Shown one piece after another: positions 1-7,661 of a stretch of DNA of 20,827 nucleotides. The DNA is from Chloroflexota bacterium. Lineage in GTDB: Bacteria > Chloroflexota > Dehalococcoidia > UBA3495. The notes beneath the pieces were generated by a model. The model searched no databases and had not been told where the DNA came from. It saw nothing but the letters and a program-made list of their open reading frames with translations. A program made the translations under genes and the position numbers. The stretch lies in NCBI GenBank assembly GCA_022563275.1, contig JADFNR010000058.1, positions 1 through 20,827 on the forward strand, in the 5' to 3' direction. Each line of letters begins with the position of its first letter. Within the stretch, counting starts at the first letter, position 1.

Positions 1-815
1 CCGGCACGGTGATGGTGTTGAGCTCCCATTCAGCCAAGACTCTGGAGGACGTGGCCGAGGCCGCCACCGGCCCCATCTGGTTCCAACAATATCTCTTCAA
101 AGACCGGGAACTGACCCTGGGCATGGCCGCCCGCGCCGAAGAGGCCGGGTATAGCGCCCTCTGTCTCACGCTTGACGCCAAGATCAGCCCCAAGCGGGAG
201 CGCAATATGCGCAACGATTACGTGGGCCCGGTGTCACCCAACTATGCCCACCTGGACCTGGGCACCCACTCTTGGAAGTTCGCCGCCGACGCCCCGGCCG
301 GACCCTCCGACATACGCGACCCAGCCGCCACCTGGACCGACCTGGAATGGCTGGCCGGCAAGACCAAACTGCCCATCGTGGTCAAGGGAATCATGACCGG
401 AGAGGACGGCAGGCGGTCGGCCGATTCCGGCGCCAAGGCCGTGATCGTGTCCAACCACGGGACCCGGTATCTGGACACCACTTTCACGACAATTGAAGTT
501 TTGCCGGAGGTGGTGGAGCAGGTTGACGGAAAGGCCGAGGTCTACATGGACGGGGGCATACGCCGCGGCTCGGACATCTTCAAGGCACTGGCCCTGGGCG
601 CTAGGAGCGTGCTGCTGGGGCGGCCCCTCTTCTGGGGACTGGCCGTGGACGGCGAAGCGGGTGTCAGCTCCATGTTGGAGATGCTCCGCTCCGAACTGAC
701 CGCCACCATGGGCATCTGCGGCCGCACCACCATCGACAGCATCGACCTGGACACACTGGGCGGCATCTCGCCCCTGCAACGATTATTCGATAAAAGGGAC
801 GCAAGCCGCTTCTAA
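1..815 (+). CDS. FMN-dependent alpha-hydroxy-acid oxidase/dehydrogenase, 5'-truncated
   Basis: The reading frame is open from base 3 and already starts inside the protein (Gly-Thr-Val-Met-Val-Leu-Ser-Ser), a stretch internal to glycolate oxidase/lactate dehydrogenase TIM barrels, so the true start lies left of the window. Family marks in order: WFQQYLFKDR, RAEEAGYSALCLT, IVVKGIMTGED with the FMN-binding Lys (codon 384-386), SNHGTRYLD with the catalytic His (456-458) and substrate Arg (465-467), YMDGGIRRGSDIFKAL, and LLGRPLFWGLA for phosphate binding. Members oxidise 2-hydroxy acids to 2-oxo acids in the cytoplasm. Two usually invariant positions differ: SNHGGRQLD reads SNHGTRYLD, and the usual P-x-x-G-x-RE-x-D-x-RN stretch reads SPKRERNMRN. 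This points to a divergent subgroup with unknown substrate. Family call sure; substrate not inferable. Confidence 0.9.
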   Translation, partial: GTVMVLSSHSAKTLEDVAEAATGPIWFQQYLFKDRELTLGMAARAEEAGYSALCLTLDAKISPKRERNMRNDYVGPVSPNYAHLDLGTHSWKFAADAPAGPSDIRDPAATWTDLEWLAGKTKLPIVVKGIMTGEDGRRSADSGAKAVIVSNHGTRYLDTTFTTIEVLPEVVEQVDGKAEVYMDGGIRRGSDIFKALALGARSVLLGRPLFWGLAVDGEAGVSSMLEMLRSELTATMGICGRTTIDSIDLDTLGGISPLQRLFDKRDASRF

Positions 816-873
816 ATAGGTAAGAGCCCGCCCAACATGGTAATCTGAATCGGTTTCCGCATATCAACTGAAT

Positions 874-879
874 AAGGAG
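874..879 (+). promoter_or_regulatory. Ribosome binding site of the PKD/Ig-like lipoprotein
   Basis: AAGGAG sits 10 bases before the ATG at 890. It fixes the start of a gene whose N-terminus is a signal sequence. Confidence 0.7.
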
Positions 880-889
880 ATCGTTAAAG

Positions 890-2827
890 ATGAATTTTAA
901 CGGCAGTATCCGATTCACCATACTTATTTGTGTTCTGCTGGCATTGGTGTCCTTCGCCTGCACATCCGGGGACACAACAGACACATCAACGCAAGCCGCT
1001 CCTCAAGCAGTGGCGCCGGACTCTACCCAAACACTGGCACCGGCCGCTACCCAAACTCTGGCGCCAGACGCCACCCAAACATTTTCGCCGGCGCAAACAA
1101 TGATTCCAACAAGCACTCCAGTGCCGCCATCCGCCTCGTTCTCATTTGACGTGGAATCCGGCAGTGCACCTTTAACGGTCAACTTCATAAACACATCTAC
1201 TGGGCAATCTACCTCAGTGGAATGGGATTTCGGTGATGGCACAACCAGCACTAGCCCGTCTCCGAGCCATGACTACACAATCGCCGGAACCTACGACGTA
1301 AAGCTCACGGTTTCAGGTTCGGGAGGTACTGACACAAGGGCCATGCCCGGCCTTATTACCGTGCAACCAGGACCGCCGGTGGGTCTGCTAGTGTTGCCAG
1401 ACATCGCGATTGTGCCGATTCAGGAAACCGTTCAGTTCAGCGCATTCGTATTAGACGAATTTGGCAACGCTTTGCCAATCTCCGTGACCTGGGTTGCCGC
1501 AGGGGATGGTGGCTCCATTTCCGATGACGGACGGTTCACCGCAGGCAACCTATCGGATACATTTACCGATGCGGTGACCGCGTCGCTTCTAACAGGTAAC
1601 GGCGAGTTTGTCGCCACTGCATCGGTTTCCGTGGGGGCGGGGCCTGTGGCTCAAGTCTCGGTGGAGCCCACCGAAGCAGTTCTCAGGATAGGCGGCTCTC
1701 AACCCTTTACCCTCATGGTTCTCGATGAGGATGGGAACCAGGTTCACGATTTTCTGAGTTCATGGAGCGTCTCACCCGATGTAGGCACCATCGATGCGAA
1801 CGGGGTTCTTACCTCTGGGACCAAGGCCGGACTGTTCTTGGATACAGTGAAAGTGGATGTCGTTAAGGGGCAAGACCGGGTTTCAGCGACTGCGGATGTG
1901 TCCATTCAATCCGGCCCTCTCGCGACCATCGTGGTCGAGCCGTCGTTCACCGACGTAGAAATGGGCGCTGCGCAGACCTTCGAGGCCACCGCCTTCGATC
2001 AATTCGGAAATATAATCGCCGGGCTTGCATTTTTGTGGGGAGCTACAGGTGGGGAAATAACTCAATCCGGGCTTTTCACTGCGTCTGAACAGGGCGGCAG
2101 CTACGAGGTCAGTGTGTCAGCGAACGATGCGGGTAGGGAAGCCGCCGTTTCAGCAGCGGTCTACATTCCTTCATCGATCGACCGTTACTCGAGCCTTGGC
2201 TCTCTGGCCGAAACGGCCCACGCTTTCGCCGAGCCAATCCTAGCCGCGGTTATTAGTGCTACGCCGGACTTTCAGGACGATTTCACCGCCAATAACATGG
2301 GATGGGGATTCAATCTCGGGGCGGGGGTAGACACACCACGGGGCACTATGGAGATACAAGATGGTGTCATGCGTATTTCAGACCTGATAGGACAGATAAC
2401 CATCAACGGTGGCTCTTGGACGCGCAGTAAGGATTTCGTCCTGGAGCTAGATGCCCGTTTGGCTCAAGGCGATTTCTCGACTATTCAGAAGTTCTTCTTC
2501 CACCAAGCTGGAAGCTATTACTTCAATATCCATTTAAATAGCCGTGGCGAATCATGGCGGTATATTAAAGGGACTAATTTTGGAGGCCAAATACTTAAGC
2601 AAGGAAGTGGAGGCAGTCCAATCGGGGAAACCACTCGATACAAGTTGGTGGTAAGGGGCACTGAAGCAGTAATCTACCTGAACGATGATGCGATTCTTTA
2701 TCTGAACGACCCAGATTTAGACAGTTCTGGGTTGATCAATTTCGGGTGCGAAACTTCGATAGAGGCTGTCTGTGAGTTTGACAACGTCAAATTCTGGGAT
2801 TTAGCCAACATCCCCGATTTGCCTTAG
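890..2827 (+). CDS. Secreted lipoprotein-like protein: PKD, three Ig-like repeats, concanavalin-like C-terminus
   Basis: 645 aa. Residues 1-24 form a signal peptide (Arg8, hydrophobic core 9-23) ending in VSFAC, a loose lipobox with Cys24 as likely lipid site; ordinary secretion is possible because the -3 position is not the usual Leu. Residues 25-80 are a Thr/Pro/Ala linker with octapeptide repeats of the form xxTQTLAP. Residues 82-159 are a PKD domain (EWDFGDGTT and the HDYTIAGTYDVKLTV strand). Residues 163-250, 252-341 and 343-427 are three homologous Ig-like repeats, each with a D-x-x-GN turn (VLDEFGN, VLDEDGN, AFDQFGN) and a GxFTA/GVLTS strand. Residues 462-640 resemble the concanavalin-fold/DUF1080 domains that bind glycans. 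Probably a surface adhesin or glycan-binding protein. Its DNA is clearly AT-richer than the neighbours, which suggests transfer or weak codon selection. No catalytic residues recognised. Confidence 0.85.
   Translation: MNFNGSIRFTILICVLLALVSFACTSGDTTDTSTQAAPQAVAPDSTQTLAPAATQTLAPDATQTFSPAQTMIPTSTPVPPSASFSFDVESGSAPLTVNFINTSTGQSTSVEWDFGDGTTSTSPSPSHDYTIAGTYDVKLTVSGSGGTDTRAMPGLITVQPGPPVGLLVLPDIAIVPIQETVQFSAFVLDEFGNALPISVTWVAAGDGGSISDDGRFTAGNLSDTFTDAVTASLLTGNGEFVATASVSVGAGPVAQVSVEPTEAVLRIGGSQPFTLMVLDEDGNQVHDFLSSWSVSPDVGTIDANGVLTSGTKAGLFLDTVKVDVVKGQDRVSATADVSIQSGPLATIVVEPSFTDVEMGAAQTFEATAFDQFGNIIAGLAFLWGATGGEITQSGLFTASEQGGSYEVSVSANDAGREAAVSAAVYIPSSIDRYSSLGSLAETAHAFAEPILAAVISATPDFQDDFTANNMGWGFNLGAGVDTPRGTMEIQDGVMRISDLIGQITINGGSWTRSKDFVLELDARLAQGDFSTIQKFFFHQAGSYYFNIHLNSRGESWRYIKGTNFGGQILKQGSGGSPIGETTRYKLVVRGTEAVIYLNDDAILYLNDPDLDSSGLINFGCETSIEAVCEFDNVKFWDLANIPDLP
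1018..1089 (+). repeat. Three degenerate 24-bp repeats encoding a TQTLAP linker
   Basis: Three consecutive 24-base units encode DSTQTLAP, AATQTLAP and DATQTFSP just after the signal peptide of the lipoprotein. The core CTACCCAAAC/CCACCCAAAC recurs. Such in-frame units commonly vary in copy number, and here they would set the length of a flexible Thr-rich stalk. Confidence 0.7.
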
Positions 2828-2918
2828 CTGTCATTAGCTAACAGCAACACGATTACTGTGTGATTGCCTTTTGAAAGCAAGATTGAAACCGGCGATCCAA
2901 AAAGGAGACGAATCAGAG

Positions 2919-3794
2919 ATGACTACGGTAGGCACCGGCAAGTACACGTACGATGTGATTGAGAACTGGGGCAAGCTGCCCACGGGCGACACCTTCGGGA
3001 TGGTGAGCGCCATCGCCACCGACTCCAAAGACCGGGTCTTCGCATTCCAGCGGAAAGACCCGCCGGTGCTCATCTTCGACCGGGACGGAAATCTCACGGA
3101 TTCCTGGGGCAACGGCTCCTTCGAGTTCGCCCACGGCATCCACATCGCCGATGACGTGGTCTACGTGACCGACCGCAACACCTCGGTCTGCCTTGTCTAC
3201 ACCCTGGACGGCAAGCCCATCCAGATGTTGGGGCGGCACGGCGTTCACTCGGACACGGGCTGCGAGAACCCCGGAGACCTGGTGCCCAGGGCCGCCGGCC
3301 CCTTCAACTACCCCGCCGAGTTGGTGCCTGCGCCATCGGGCGACCTTTACGTGGCCGACGGGTACCGCAATTCCAGGATCCACCGTTTCTCCGCCGACGG
3401 CCAGCTCAAGAAGTCTTGGGGCGAACCCGGCAAGAGCGGACCCAACGAGTTCCACCTGCCCCACAGCCTGCTGATCGACGGGGACCACGTGGTGGTCTGC
3501 GACCGGGAGAACCACCGAATCCAGGTCTTCGACTTGGACGGAAAGTTCATTGAGATCTGGGACGACATCAACCGGCCCATGGACATCTCCATGGACACCG
3601 ACGGCAATTACCTGGTCAGCGAAGGCCAGCGGGACGGCGGCTCGGCCCGCATCAGCATCTTGGACAAGAAGGGCGGCGTGCTCTCCCGGTTCGAGTGCCG
3701 CGGCTCCGGCCATGGCAGTTGGATCGATTCCAGAGGCGACATCTACCTGGCGGGAGTCCCCGACGCCATCGACAAGTACGTTCGCAAGGGCTAG
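2919..3794 (+). CDS. NHL-repeat beta-propeller, peptidyl-alpha-hydroxyglycine alpha-amidating lyase (PAL)-like
   Basis: 291 aa. ATG 2919 is chosen because AAAGGAGA (2901-2908) lies 11 bases upstream; an in-frame TTG at 2871 has no such site. NHL repeats cover the whole chain. The PAL lyase family (the second domain of animal peptide-amidating enzyme) uses zinc-binding His residues plus catalytic Tyr and Arg. The matching positions are present: H72 in FAHGIHI, Y149 and R153 in DGYRNSR, H182 in LPHSL, R196 in DRENHRIQVFD, and H265 near the end in GHGSW. No signal peptide is visible, so it looks cytoplasmic. Bacterial members of this family mostly have unknown substrates; lyase action on a carbinolamide is inference. 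Lies 38 bases before the SnoaL-like gene, probably one operon. Confidence 0.82.
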   Translation: MTTVGTGKYTYDVIENWGKLPTGDTFGMVSAIATDSKDRVFAFQRKDPPVLIFDRDGNLTDSWGNGSFEFAHGIHIADDVVYVTDRNTSVCLVYTLDGKPIQMLGRHGVHSDTGCENPGDLVPRAAGPFNYPAELVPAPSGDLYVADGYRNSRIHRFSADGQLKKSWGEPGKSGPNEFHLPHSLLIDGDHVVVCDRENHRIQVFDLDGKFIEIWDDINRPMDISMDTDGNYLVSEGQRDGGSARISILDKKGGVLSRFECRGSGHGSWIDSRGDIYLAGVPDAIDKYVRKG

Positions 3795-3832
3795 CCACTG
3801 CCTGGCAATCGATATTTTGGAGGACAAACCTG

Positions 3833-4246
3833 ATGTCAGCAGAGAATAAAGCGGTATTCCAGCAGTTCGTAGATGGATTGAACAACAAAGACGTTGATAA
3901 GATCGAACAGATCATGGCGCCGAATTTCGTGAACCATGATCAACCGCCGGGGCAGAAACCAGGACCTGATGGGATGCGGGAAATGTTGGAGATGTTTTTT
4001 GCCGGCTTCCCCGATCTGAAAGTAACGCTTAACCAGGTCATCGCTGAGGGAGATCTGGTTGCCGGAGCGATGACGACCGAGGGCACCCAAACCGGTGTTT
4101 TCATGGGTATCCCAGCCTCTGACAAAAAGATATCCATAACCGAGATGCACATGGTCCGGGTCGCCGATGGCAAGGTCGTCGAGCACTGGGGGGTGACTGA
4201 CGCCATGGGCATGATGCAGCAACTGGGAGTGATGCCCGAGGATTAG
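3833..4246 (+). CDS. SnoaL-like/ester cyclase family protein (NTF2-like fold)
   Basis: 137 aa. ATG 3833 is supported by GGAGG (3819-3823), 9 bases upstream. The chain has the SnoaL-like order: helix with FVDGLNNKDVDKIEQIM, NFVNHD, GPDGMREMLEMFFAGFPDL, AEGDLVAGAMTTEGTQTGVFMGIPA split by the central sheet, then RVADGKVVEHWGVTDAMGMMQQLG. Family members are small cone-shaped enzymes or ligand-binding proteins; the polyketide members catalyse ring closure, while most environmental members have unknown substrates. Asp/His residues lining the usual pocket (H35, D36, H118, D123) are present. It sits between the PAL-like gene and a 65-aa gene with short gaps, so co-transcription is likely. Confidence 0.85.
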   Translation: MSAENKAVFQQFVDGLNNKDVDKIEQIMAPNFVNHDQPPGQKPGPDGMREMLEMFFAGFPDLKVTLNQVIAEGDLVAGAMTTEGTQTGVFMGIPASDKKISITEMHMVRVADGKVVEHWGVTDAMGMMQQLGVMPED

Positions 4247-4294
4247 CGGCCACCGGCGGCACGCGAGTGTGCGGAAAAACAGAAGGAGCGGTGG

Positions 4295-4492
4295 ATGGAA
4301 CAGATCATAGAAGAGCTGCGAAAGGTCCGGGAATCCCTGCCGCCGGGAGAGTGGCGGGACGCCCGCATCTACCGTCACATCGATGAATACAAGTTGGACT
4401 ACACCCTGATCGCCACCAAAATCAGCTCCGGTCAGGTGCACTACTACGTCCCGGACACCGGCGTATTCGAGCCGTTGAATCTGTCCGGATAG
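4295..4492 (+). CDS. Hypothetical small protein, 65 aa
   Basis: Not recognised. ATG 4295 has a good ribosome site, AAGGAG (4283-4288), 6 bases upstream, and the frame ends 49 bases before a strong terminator, so it is probably a real gene and last in the unit starting at 2919. The protein has an amphipathic N-terminal helix (EQIIEELRKVRESL) followed by a mixed segment rich in Tyr (YRHIDEYKLDYTLI) and a beta-like end (GQVHYYVPDTGVFEPLNL). It has no Cys, no signal peptide and no membrane segment. No function is proposed. Confidence 0.65.
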   Translation: MEQIIEELRKVRESLPPGEWRDARIYRHIDEYKLDYTLIATKISSGQVHYYVPDTGVFEPLNLSG

Positions 4493-4540
4493 CGGCTGCC
4501 CCTTGCCGGAAGGGACCACTGAAAAAACCGCGCCCAATAG

Positions 4541-4572
4541 AAAAGCCCCGGCAAGATCGCCGGGGCTTTTTT
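4541..4572. terminator. Bidirectional intrinsic terminator between convergent genes
   Basis: AAAAGCCCCGGC (4541-4552) pairs perfectly with GCCGGGGCTTTT (4559-4570) around a 6-base AAGATC loop, with a T run at 4567-4572. It ends the + unit at 2919-4492. Read on the - strand it also gives a GC stem followed by Ts just after the MFS gene. Confidence 0.9.
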
Positions 4573-4593
4573 AACCGGCCGGAAACGGCGGTC

Positions 4594-6090
4594 CTAATCG
4601 TCGGCAGCGGCGGGGCTGGGTTGCTCCTGTGACCGGTCTTTGGCCGGATCATAGGTCCGGTGGAACGCCGCGATGACCGCTCCGACGATCATAGTGACCA
4701 CCACTGCCAAAGCGGCGGTCTGGAAGCCCTTCATGTAGAAGTGCTGAGACTCCTTGGCGGCCATCAGGGCGATGCCCCCCGGCAGGACCATGGCCATGAT
4801 GATGGAAGAGAAGGTGGCCCCCGCGGCGTGTCCCAGGTCCCGGGTGGTCTCCAGCATGCCCGACGCGAATCCTCGGTGTTGTGTGGGCAAAGTGCTCATA
4901 ACCGTGGCGTTGTTCACCGTATTGAAGATATTGGTGCCAAAGGAGATCGGCAGCAACAGCAGCGGCAGCAACCAGAAGTTGACCTTGGCCGCGAACACCG
5001 CCAGCAACACGAAGCCCACTGCGATGGAAAACATGCAGAAAGTGCGCAGCAGCCTGGGATTGTACTTGTCGTGGATGATGCCCGCGATGGCCGGCAGCCA
5101 GATCCCGAAGGACTGGTGCGGGACCAGGATTGCGACGACGAAGATGGGCGACCTGCCTAGACCGTCTTCGATCATGATGGGCAACAGCACCATGGTGGCC
5201 AGCATCGACACGTGGAACATGACGTTGGACACCAACGATAGGGTGAAATACTTGTGCCGGAAATGACGGAAGTCCACAAAGGGTTGGGAGATCCGCCGCT
5301 CCACCAAGATGAACACCCCCAACAAGACGACGAAAAGGACGTTCATCGGCAGGTGATATCTCAGTGCTTCCGCGGATGTGAAGGTCTCGTCGCCTCCGTG
5401 AACATGCATGCCCCCAAGGAGGAAAACCGCGGCCGTGGCTATCAACAACCCCGCGCCTATAAAATCAATCTTGATCGGCATCTCGGGCAGGGCTTCGGCA
5501 TTTCGCCGGAGGACCGGCATACTGGTCCACATGACTATCAGGCCGATGGGCAGCATGGTCAGAAACACCAGCCGCCAACTGAAGAATTCCAAGAAGATGC
5601 CGAAGACCGCGATCCCGATCAACGTGCCCATCCTGGAGCCGGATATGGGAAAGGCGTAAGCGCGGCCCCGCTCCTCTGGAGGGAAGGCGAAGGCCAACAT
5701 CGCATTGCCGTTGCCATGGATCAGTCCGGCCCCCAAGCCCTGCACCCCCCGGAAGACAACCACCCACATCAACGTTTGAGACGAGGCGATGAGCACCGCG
5801 GCTACGGTAATGATGATGGCGCCGATGAAGAAGACCTTGGGGTGGCCGAACTTGTCACCGAGGCGGGCGCCCAGCAAGACCGTGCTGCCCAGCACCAGCA
5901 GGTTCAATATGACGATCCATGCAGCCTCTTCCAGGCTGGTGCCGAAGCTGCGGGCCATGGTGGGCAGGGCCAGGGTCACCGGCAAACTGGAAAGCTGCAC
6001 CAACAACTGGCCGCCGGTGATGGCGGTCAACACCTGACGCCGCGCCGGCGTATTCAAAACCTCTTTGTAGTTGGCGATTATCCCTGGCAC
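4594..6090 (-). CDS. MFS transporter, DHA2 (EmrB/QacA, 14-helix) type
   Basis: 498 aa, start GTG at 6090; an in-frame stop (6105-6103) closes the frame just upstream, and no strong ribosome site is visible. The chain is almost entirely hydrophobic helices, about 14, consistent with the DHA2 proton-driven drug exporters of the inner membrane. Motif A is clear after helix 2 (residues 74-86, GARLGDKFGHPKV), followed by a helix-4 Arg in FRGVQGLGAG (residue 114). The helix-5 antiporter motif C, normally G-x-x-x-GP-x-x-GG, is degenerate here (GSRMGTLIGIAVFG, no Pro), so exporter polarity is less certain. The C-terminus is a short charged tail. Convergent with the 2919-4492 unit and divergent from the luciferase-like gene at 6422. 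Substrate unknown. Confidence 0.9.
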   Translation of the reverse strand: MPGIIANYKEVLNTPARRQVLTAITGGQLLVQLSSLPVTLALPTMARSFGTSLEEAAWIVILNLLVLGSTVLLGARLGDKFGHPKVFFIGAIIITVAAVLIASSQTLMWVVVFRGVQGLGAGLIHGNGNAMLAFAFPPEERGRAYAFPISGSRMGTLIGIAVFGIFLEFFSWRLVFLTMLPIGLIVMWTSMPVLRRNAEALPEMPIKIDFIGAGLLIATAAVFLLGGMHVHGGDETFTSAEALRYHLPMNVLFVVLLGVFILVERRISQPFVDFRHFRHKYFTLSLVSNVMFHVSMLATMVLLPIMIEDGLGRSPIFVVAILVPHQSFGIWLPAIAGIIHDKYNPRLLRTFCMFSIAVGFVLLAVFAAKVNFWLLPLLLLPISFGTNIFNTVNNATVMSTLPTQHRGFASGMLETTRDLGHAAGATFSSIIMAMVLPGGIALMAAKESQHFYMKGFQTAALAVVVTMIVGAVIAAFHRTYDPAKDRSQEQPSPAAADD

Positions 6091-6318
6091 AAAATCACCG
6101 CGTCAAATATTCAGGCGGTAAACCCCCGCCCGGCCCGGTTAGGAGCAATCGCAGGTGGGGAGTATGCGGGGCTGGCCTCCAATCTATCATCTCTATCAGC
6201 AAGGTAGATAACATGCCACCGCCGGTATCAAGTTCTTACGTAGGAATACACCCCTATAGATGCAGATTCCCGCCGATCGGATGCCGCGCATCCGCCGGTG
6301 ACCGGCTGTGATTGGACC

Positions 6319-6333
6319 GGCTGTTTGACAGCC
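6319..6333. promoter_or_regulatory. Palindrome overlapping the -35 box, candidate operator
   Basis: GGCTGT (6319-6324) and ACAGCC (6328-6333) are perfect inverted arms around TTG. The palindrome contains most of the -35 hexamer. A wider inverted pair, GATTGG (6310-6315) and CCAATC (6332-6337), surrounds it. A repressor bound here would block polymerase. Confidence 0.5.
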
Positions 6334-6352
6334 AATCGGCCACGATTAAAAT
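6325..6352 (+). promoter_or_regulatory. Sigma-70-type promoter of the luciferase-like gene
   Basis: TTGACA (6325-6330) and TAAAAT (6347-6352, 5 of 6) are 16 bases apart. Transcription would start near 6359, leaving a leader of about 60 bases before ATG 6422. Confidence 0.75.
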
Positions 6353-6421
6353 AGGACGAACATCCAACAGTCCGATTTAGGTCAGTGGAAGCACCAGGGG
6401 AATCAGCAGAGGAGACACAGC

Positions 6422-7606
6422 ATGATAACCAGGTTCGGATCGCTCTATGCCGGACACGTAGACCTCGACGACATTGGCTACGACGCCACGCCGGTCAATG
6501 ACCGCCGGATGTCGGCTGAAAAGCTGACCTCGGTATTTCCCAAGGCGCAGGCCATCGCGATCAAGATGGATGAACTGGGCTTCGACACTTTTTGGGCGGC
6601 CGAACACCACTTCCAGCACGAAGGCTACGAGTGCATCCCAAATCTGTTGATGATGTATGTCCATCTGGCCCACCTGACCAAGAACCTGCGATTCGGCTGC
6701 GGATTCAACGTCAACCCCATGTGGCACCCATTGCGCCTGGCCGAGGACTACGCCACCGCCGACATCCTCACCGGGGGACGGGTCATCTTTGGCTTGGGCC
6801 GGGGCTACCACTCCCGGGAGGTCGATACCTTTGGCGTGCCCAGCACCGACACCGACAACGACGCCAACCGTGAGATCTTCGAGGAACAAGTAGAAATCAT
6901 CATGAAGGCGTTCAACGAACCGTCTTTCTCACATCATGGCAAGCACTACACCCTCCCGCCAGAGGTGCCGTACCGCGGCTACACCCTCAAGGAGATCACC
7001 CTGGTTCCACGCCCCCGCACCCTGCCGGTGGAAACCTACCAGCCGCTGGTCAGCGCCAGCCAGCGGGCCATGGACTTCATGGCCAAACACGGGATCAAGG
7101 GGATCGTCGGAGGCGGCGCCGCCACTGGAGGGGCGTCGGACCAGGTGGTTAAGCAGTGGCAGGAAACCCTGGCCAACCACGGCCGGGAGACCGAGTTGGG
7201 CGGCGACCTCATCATAGGAGTGTCTACCTACATCGACGACACCGAGGCGAAAGCCATCAAGGGCGTCAAGCGGTACTTCGAAGAGAATATGAAGATGTTC
7301 GCTCCCCTGGGATTCGTCCGCGGTCTATCGGACGATCAGATCTCGGCCCTCGGGCGAGGGACCGCGGCCCGGTCGGCTGGCCTGCCAACCATAGAGGACG
7401 CCATCAGATCCGGGGCGTGGATCGTCGGGCCTCCGGAGTTGGTTACGGAAAAGCTGATGGACCTCCAAGACCGGTTCCCGGGACTCCAAGAGGTAAACGT
7501 GGGCGCCTCAGTGATGAGCACCGAACAATCGGTAATCTTGGAGCAACTCGATCTGTTCGGCAAAGAGGTGATGCCCACATTCAAGAAACAGCTTGTTAAG
7601 ATATAG
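6422..7606 (+). CDS. Luciferase-like (LLM class) flavin-dependent monooxygenase
   Basis: 394 aa. ATG 6422 follows GAGGAG (6409-6414) by 7 bases. The bacterial luciferase-like barrel is recognisable: LGFDTFWAAEHHF (residues 52-64), the strand NLRFGCGFNVNP (88-99), HPLRLAEDYATADILTGGR (102-120) and the FMN-phosphate region VIFGLGRGYHSREVDTFGV (121-139). A late segment, WIVGPPELVTEKLMDL, is typical of the C-terminal helices. Such enzymes use reduced FMN (or F420) and O2 to hydroxylate or cleave organic substrates in the cytoplasm. F420 cannot be excluded. It appears monocistronic behind its own promoter. Marine Chloroflexota carry many paralogues of this family, proposed to oxidise recalcitrant organic matter; substrate here unknown. 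Confidence 0.9.
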   Translation: MITRFGSLYAGHVDLDDIGYDATPVNDRRMSAEKLTSVFPKAQAIAIKMDELGFDTFWAAEHHFQHEGYECIPNLLMMYVHLAHLTKNLRFGCGFNVNPMWHPLRLAEDYATADILTGGRVIFGLGRGYHSREVDTFGVPSTDTDNDANREIFEEQVEIIMKAFNEPSFSHHGKHYTLPPEVPYRGYTLKEITLVPRPRTLPVETYQPLVSASQRAMDFMAKHGIKGIVGGGAATGGASDQVVKQWQETLANHGRETELGGDLIIGVSTYIDDTEAKAIKGVKRYFEENMKMFAPLGFVRGLSDDQISALGRGTAARSAGLPTIEDAIRSGAWIVGPPELVTEKLMDLQDRFPGLQEVNVGASVMSTEQSVILEQLDLFGKEVMPTFKKQLVKI

Positions 7607-7661
7607 TTCCCAGGATCAAAGCGCGGCCGAAATAACCGTCACTCATCTGCCGTCATTGATG

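Larger units (their letters stand above)
6091..6421. other. Divergent intergenic control region, no gene seen
   Basis: 331 bases between the MFS gene (-) and the luciferase-like gene (+). I see no credible gene in it. The left half has a 7-base direct repeat TCTATCA at 6183-6189 and 6192-6198. The right half has the promoter and palindrome listed separately. Confidence 0.7.

Noticed and set aside
2824..2845. Weak inverted repeat GCTGT-N9-ACAGC after the lipoprotein gene
   Set aside because: The short stem, AT-rich loop and absence of a T run make a terminator unconvincing.
3347..3607. Short - strand frame within the PAL-like gene
   Set aside because: Antisense shadow without ribosome site or domain features.
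2913..3827. Long - strand frame opposite the PAL-like gene
   Set aside because: Val/Asp/Gly/His-rich antisense shadow; the + strand has NHL repeats and a good ribosome site.
5254..6207. Long + strand frame opposite the MFS gene
   Set aside because: Composition is dominated by His/Gln/Asp/Gly from antisense of membrane helices; no family features. A shadow of the real gene.
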